This document shows, piece after piece, positions 61,301 through 64,000 of a stretch of 64,000 nucleotides of DNA. The first letter of the stretch is position 1. Every line of letters begins with the position of its first letter. Origin of the DNA: Chloroflexota bacterium (GTDB lineage: Bacteria > Chloroflexota > Dehalococcoidia > Bin125); contig JAPOXK010000011.1 in NCBI GenBank assembly GCA_026707145.1, forward strand, positions 371,608 through 435,607, given 5' to 3'. The notes under the pieces were generated by a model. It was not told the DNA's origin. It saw only the letters and a program-made list of their open reading frames with translations, and searched no databases. The position numbers and the translations under genes were made by a program.

Positions 61301-63712
61301 GCCCAGATGGAGAACGACCAAGACCCGTCCGCGGAGATCGACGACGGGGACACGGCGGGTACCGCTGCGGGCGACCCCATTGTCGCCACCGACCCGAACA
61401 GCCAGGACCAGAATCGCCTGACCTACTCGCTTACGGCCGACACCGGAGGAACCGCGACACACGCCGACGTGTTCCAGATCGACCGGGCGACCGGCCAGGT
61501 GAGCGTCGGCCTCGGCAAGACGGTGCATCCCACCAGCGACACGGGCGAAACTGCCTCCGCTACCGTTGCGCTAGGGGACAGCTTCACCTTCACGATCACG
61601 GCCACCGACCCGTCCGGCCTCACCGACACGGTTGACATGACGGTCACCGTGGAAGCGGAGGACGAGGCGCCGGTGTTCACCGCGGGCGAGACGTCCCATG
61701 AGTTCGCCGAGAACACGGACGTCGCTACGGCGGTGTACACCTTCGTGGCCACCGACGCTGAGGGAGACACCGTTACCCTCAGCATGTCCGGAGCGGACAT
61801 GAGCAAGTTCACGCTCACCGCCGGCGCGCTGACTTTCCAGACCGCGCCGGACTTCGAGGCGCCCGGCTCTGCGGACGGAGACAACGTCTACGAGATCACG
61901 ATCACGGCCGCGTCGACCGGCAGCGCCACGGGCGCGACCGAGAAGCGGACGGCGCTCGCCGTCACGGTCACGGTCACGAACGAGAACGACCCGGGGACGA
62001 TCAGCCTGAGCGCGGCCCAGCCGAGGGTCGGGTTTGCGCTGACGGCGACTGCGCCGTCCGACACCGACGGCGGCGTGCGCGGCGTCACCTGGAAGTGGGA
62101 GTCGGCCGCTGCCGCTGCCGATTTCGACGACGCTACCGCCACCATCACGGAGATTAAGGGCGCCACGTCGGCGAGCTACACGCCGGTGGAAGATGACGCA
62201 GGCCGGTTCCTGCGGGCGACGGCGAGCTACACCGACGCCCACGGTCCCGACAAGAGCGCATCGGTCGTCTCGGAGCAGGCTGTCCAGGCGGCCCACAACC
62301 TGGCCCCGGTGTTCACCGATGAGGATACGGAGACCACGGGCACCCAGCTCGACCCGAGAGAGGTTGCGGAGAACTCGGACGCAGGCACCAATGTGGGAGA
62401 CCCCATCGTGGCCACCGACACGGCTGACGCCGAGCCCGGCGACAACGATGCCCTGACCTTCGCGCTGAGCGGCGCCGACGCGGGGCCGTTCGCCATCGCG
62501 GCGACTGGCCAGATCACGGTGAGGGCAGCCAATACGCTGGACCACGAGACCAAGGACACCTACACGGTGACCGTCACCGTCAGTGACCTTGAGGGCCTCA
62601 GCTCCTCCATCGACCTCACCATCAAGGTCACCGACGTCAACGAACCGCCGGAGGTCATGCAGGCCGGTTCGATAATCCCGAACCGGGCGCCCACGTTCCC
62701 GAGCGCTTCGGCCAGCCGGAGCGTGCCCGAGAACACCGCGGCCGACATGAACATCGGCGCCCCGGTGGAGGCCAACGATCCCGATAACGACAGGCTGACC
62801 TACACGCTGGAAGGCACGGATGCCGCATCGTTCGGCATCAACGACGGCACGGGGCAGCTGCTCACCAAGGCGGACCTCGACCGCGAAACCAAGAGCACCT
62901 ACATGGTGGTCGTGAGGGCCGCGGATCCGGATGGGTTGTCCGCCACCATCAGCGTGGACATCACGGTCACCGACGTCGACGAAAACCAGGTCCCCGAGTT
63001 CCCGTTCCCGACGGTGCAGCGGGAGGTAGCCGAAAACACGGCTGCTGACCAGAACATCGGGGCTCCGGTGGCGGCGACCGACGCAGACGGTGATCGTCTG
63101 ACCTATGCGCTGAGCGGCGCCGACATGGCGGACTTCGCCATCGACAGGGCCACCGGCCAGCTGAAGACGAAGTCCGCGCTGGACTACGAAGCCAAGCGTA
63201 CCTACACGGTCACCGTCACGGCCCGGGACAGCAGCGGAGGCCAAGCCACCGTTACCGTCACGGTCACCGTCACCAACGTGGACGAGGACGGCGCGGTCGG
63301 CTTGTCGCCGGCGCAAGCCAGCGTGGGCACGGCTATCACCGCAACCCTGACCGACCCCGACGGCTCGATATCCGCTGCAGCCTGGCAGTGGGAACGGGCC
63401 GCAACCGCGGGCGGGAGCTATGCGGACATCTCCGGGGCCACGGCCGCGAGCTACACCCCGGTGGACGCGGACGCCGGCATGTACCTGCGAGCGACGGTGA
63501 GCTACACCGACGGCGAAGGTGCGGGCAAGTCCGCCATGTCGTCGGCCGTCATGGTGCCCGCCGTCGTTCCCACCACCCTGCTGGAGCGGTACGACGCCGA
63601 CGACAGCGGCGCCATCGAATTGGAGGAGGCTTTCCAGGCCGTCGACGACTACTTCGACAACCTCATCACGCTGGAACAGGTGTTCGAGGTGATCGACCTG
63701 TACTTCGGCTAA
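58382..63712 (+). CDS. Giant secreted cadherin-like/Ig-like repeat protein with EF-hand tail
   Basis: A 1776-residue surface protein. The signal peptide is MRPSRALGGLTVLVALAI, then hydrophobic to QAQEG. Cadherin-like domains alternate with Ig-like domains (WQWSKSSS, WKWE, then SYTP...D.G.YLR). Calcium motifs of the type TATDPEGDE, TDVNEAPE and DPDGLSA recur. There is an internal duplication of about 2.1 kb. After two further cadherin domains and one Ig-like domain, the C-terminus has an EF-hand-like loop DADDSGAIELEE and ends FEVIDLYFG. No membrane anchor or LPXTG is present. An upstream ATG 36 codons earlier is less likely as start. Confidence 0.85.
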   Translation: MRPSRALGGLTVLVALAIGLLLSSVLSIQAQEGPIDYPENGTDPVARFTATDPEGDEITWTLAGDDAADFDISDDGVLTFDSPPDFEVPVDADTNNTYAVTVTATDDDTPLADTHEVTVSVANVEEAATVGIELSSLQPQVSTAITVTYVDGVGNPLVDAAGAAHTGIMDPDRDKDDATSTAIPAEDVTWQWSKSSSKSGSYTDIAGDAAKAVSYTPGSGDSGMYLRVTGTYEDGQGKGKIVQATSAYPVREFSRSSAPAFPEDFDAQMDGDNPPSAEIGDGATAGAAAGDPIVANDAESDRLTYSLTADTGGTATHADVFQIDRATGQVSVGLGKTVHPTSDTGETASATVVVGDTFTFTITASDPEGLSDTVTMTVTVGAEDEAPVFTEEGGQAAHTFEEIPVGTTSPDLAVHTFAATDVEGDTVTLSMSGADSSKFTFTPADGSLSFAAAPDFEAPGSADGDNVYQITITAASTGSGEGATEKRTELAVTVTVTNENDPGTISLSAQLPRRGFALTATAPSDSDGRVSGVTWKWERDETGTATSPSSDCAAIADDGWEDAKGAGATSASYTPVAGDVGKCLRATASYADAHGPDKSASVVSARTVAAARNLAPVFTDEDGDDTNGVQLNQREVAENAAADATVGDPIPATDTEDAETADNAALTFALSGADAGPFAIASPGGQITVRAANTLNHETKDTYTVTVTVRDLQGLNSSIDLTIKVTDVNEAPEVSGPSSETYAENGTGAVARFTATDPEDDAITWSKSGDDEALFAISEDGVLTFVSPPNFEAPGDTGTNNIYAVTVTATDDDDAPLAGTHAVMVEVTNVEEAATVGIELSSLQPQVSTAITVAYVDGVGNPLVDMDGAAHTGIVDDDRDKDDATSMDIPAGDVTWQWSKSSSKSGRFTDIAGDDAQLVSYTPEAADSGMYLRVTGTYEDGHGEGKIVQATSAYPVRAFLSGNSAPAFPDDFDAQMENDQDPSAEIDDGDTAGTAAGDPIVATDPNSQDQNRLTYSLTADTGGTATHADVFQIDRATGQVSVGLGKTVHPTSDTGETASATVALGDSFTFTITATDPSGLTDTVDMTVTVEAEDEAPVFTAGETSHEFAENTDVATAVYTFVATDAEGDTVTLSMSGADMSKFTLTAGALTFQTAPDFEAPGSADGDNVYEITITAASTGSATGATEKRTALAVTVTVTNENDPGTISLSAAQPRVGFALTATAPSDTDGGVRGVTWKWESAAAAADFDDATATITEIKGATSASYTPVEDDAGRFLRATASYTDAHGPDKSASVVSEQAVQAAHNLAPVFTDEDTETTGTQLDPREVAENSDAGTNVGDPIVATDTADAEPGDNDALTFALSGADAGPFAIAATGQITVRAANTLDHETKDTYTVTVTVSDLEGLSSSIDLTIKVTDVNEPPEVMQAGSIIPNRAPTFPSASASRSVPENTAADMNIGAPVEANDPDNDRLTYTLEGTDAASFGINDGTGQLLTKADLDRETKSTYMVVVRAADPDGLSATISVDITVTDVDENQVPEFPFPTVQREVAENTAADQNIGAPVAATDADGDRLTYALSGADMADFAIDRATGQLKTKSALDYEAKRTYTVTVTARDSSGGQATVTVTVTVTNVDEDGAVGLSPAQASVGTAITATLTDPDGSISAAAWQWERAATAGGSYADISGATAASYTPVDADAGMYLRATVSYTDGEGAGKSAMSSAVMVPAVVPTTLLERYDADDSGAIELEEAFQAVDDYFDNLITLEQVFEVIDLYFG
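58494..60593 (+). repeat. 2.1-kb internal duplication, unit 1
   Basis: Aligns with 60612-62650 at an offset of about 2118 bp; similarity is patchy, with near-identical islands such as about 59285-59425 versus 61425-61565. Confidence 0.8.
60612..62650 (+). repeat. 2.1-kb internal duplication, unit 2
   Basis: Second copy of the cadherin/Ig domain block; some domains differ by small indels and by lost linker residues. Confidence 0.8.
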
Positions 63713-63745
63713 TAACCATCGCGTTCTGAAAGTGGAGAACTAGAC

Positions 63746-64000
63746 ATGGTGAAAAGCACCTTGTTGAACAAATCGGTGGCTCTCCTGGCGATGGTCGTGG
63801 CAGTCGCCGGGTTGAGCCTGTATGCACTGCTGCCCTCGCAGGAGGTGGCCGCATCGGGCCACACCGCCACCCGGTCGTTCTCGGCCGCGGAGGTGGCGCC
63901 CGGCGGCACGGTCACGGTGACCGTCACGGCGAACAACTACGGCGACCTGGGCAGGATCGTCGAGACCGTTCCCGCCGGGTTCACCGCCGAGGACGGCAGC
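63746..64000 (+). CDS. Secreted protein, N-terminal part (runs off window)
   Basis: The first 85 residues of an exported protein. A signal peptide (hydrophobic stretch VALLAMVVAVAGLSLYAL) is followed by the mature start RSFSAAEVAPGGTVTVTV and ETVPAGFTA, a beta-sandwich opening often seen in surface proteins of Chloroflexota. It lies 33 nt downstream of the cadherin-like gene in the same direction, so both are probably part of one surface-protein operon. Confidence 0.7.
   Translation, partial: MVKSTLLNKSVALLAMVVAVAGLSLYALLPSQEVAASGHTATRSFSAAEVAPGGTVTVTVTANNYGDLGRIVETVPAGFTAEDGS

Noticed and set aside
58982..63316. Long antisense ORFs inside the cadherin-like gene
   Set aside because: They mirror the repeat structure of the sense gene and are compositionally biased (Arg/Gly/Val), so are shadows.
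1..64000. CRISPR arrays or intact insertion sequences
   Set aside because: No array of short repeats with spacers and no intact transposase gene was seen; only recombinase fragments.

Overview
The window is high-GC bacterial DNA with tightly packed genes, many 4-8 nt overlaps and frequent GTG/TTG starts. Gene content points to Chloroflexota, probably a SAR202-like or related Dehalococcoidia lineage. The clues are three luciferase-like flavin/F420 oxidoreductases, a tungsten aldehyde:ferredoxin oxidoreductase relative, a molybdenum hydroxylase operon, nitrile-type amidase and M29-like enzymes, tandem Cache-domain secreted proteins, and a giant cadherin-repeat surface protein ending in an EF-hand-like tail. 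This is inference from gene content; no rRNA or other phylogenetic marker was compared.

Region 1 (1-20 kb) is catabolic and accessory. It holds a thiolase/DUF35 pair, an FG-GAP lipoprotein, a three-subunit molybdenum hydroxylase with a MoaD-like protein, an M24 enzyme that has lost metal ligands, a helix-hairpin-helix DNA glycosylase with an extra N-terminal domain, alpha/beta hydrolases, a sodium:solute symporter, an AOR/LLM gene pair, a deazaflavin-type nitroreductase and a DM13 membrane protein.

Region 2 (20-28.4 kb) is a solute-sensing block. An orphan family-5 solute-binding protein, a degenerate NCS2 permease fused to an ATPase-like domain, and two secreted tandem-Cache proteins lie together. 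They share nearly identical DNA modules: a 255-bp inverted repeat with one mismatch and a roughly 365-bp direct repeat. This suggests recent module exchange and is the most unusual part of the window. Serine-recombinase fossils lie just beyond.

Region 3 (29-41.4 kb) carries lipoproteins, LLM oxidoreductases, an amidase beside an M29/NicX-like protein, tRNA-Lys(UUU), a Gfo/Idh/MocA enzyme, lepB-pyrE, and an ECF sigma factor overlapping a large acidic anti-sigma factor.

Region 4 (41.7-55.4 kb) is core metabolism. A riboflavin operon (ribD-ribE-ribBA-ribH) contains a RibD-GNAT fusion and a RibBA with a histone-like tail. It is followed by a tetrapyrrole operon: MerR-like regulator, precorrin-2 dehydrogenase, hemA, hemC, cobA-hemD fusion, hemB, HAD, hemL. 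dnaN follows. A CRP/FNR-type palindrome and a sigma-70-like promoter precede the tetrapyrrole operon.

Region 5 (55.4-64 kb) has a recombinase remnant, a soluble sensor kinase fused to a receiver and DNA-binding domain, the cadherin-repeat surface protein with a 2.1-kb internal duplication, and the start of another secreted protein.
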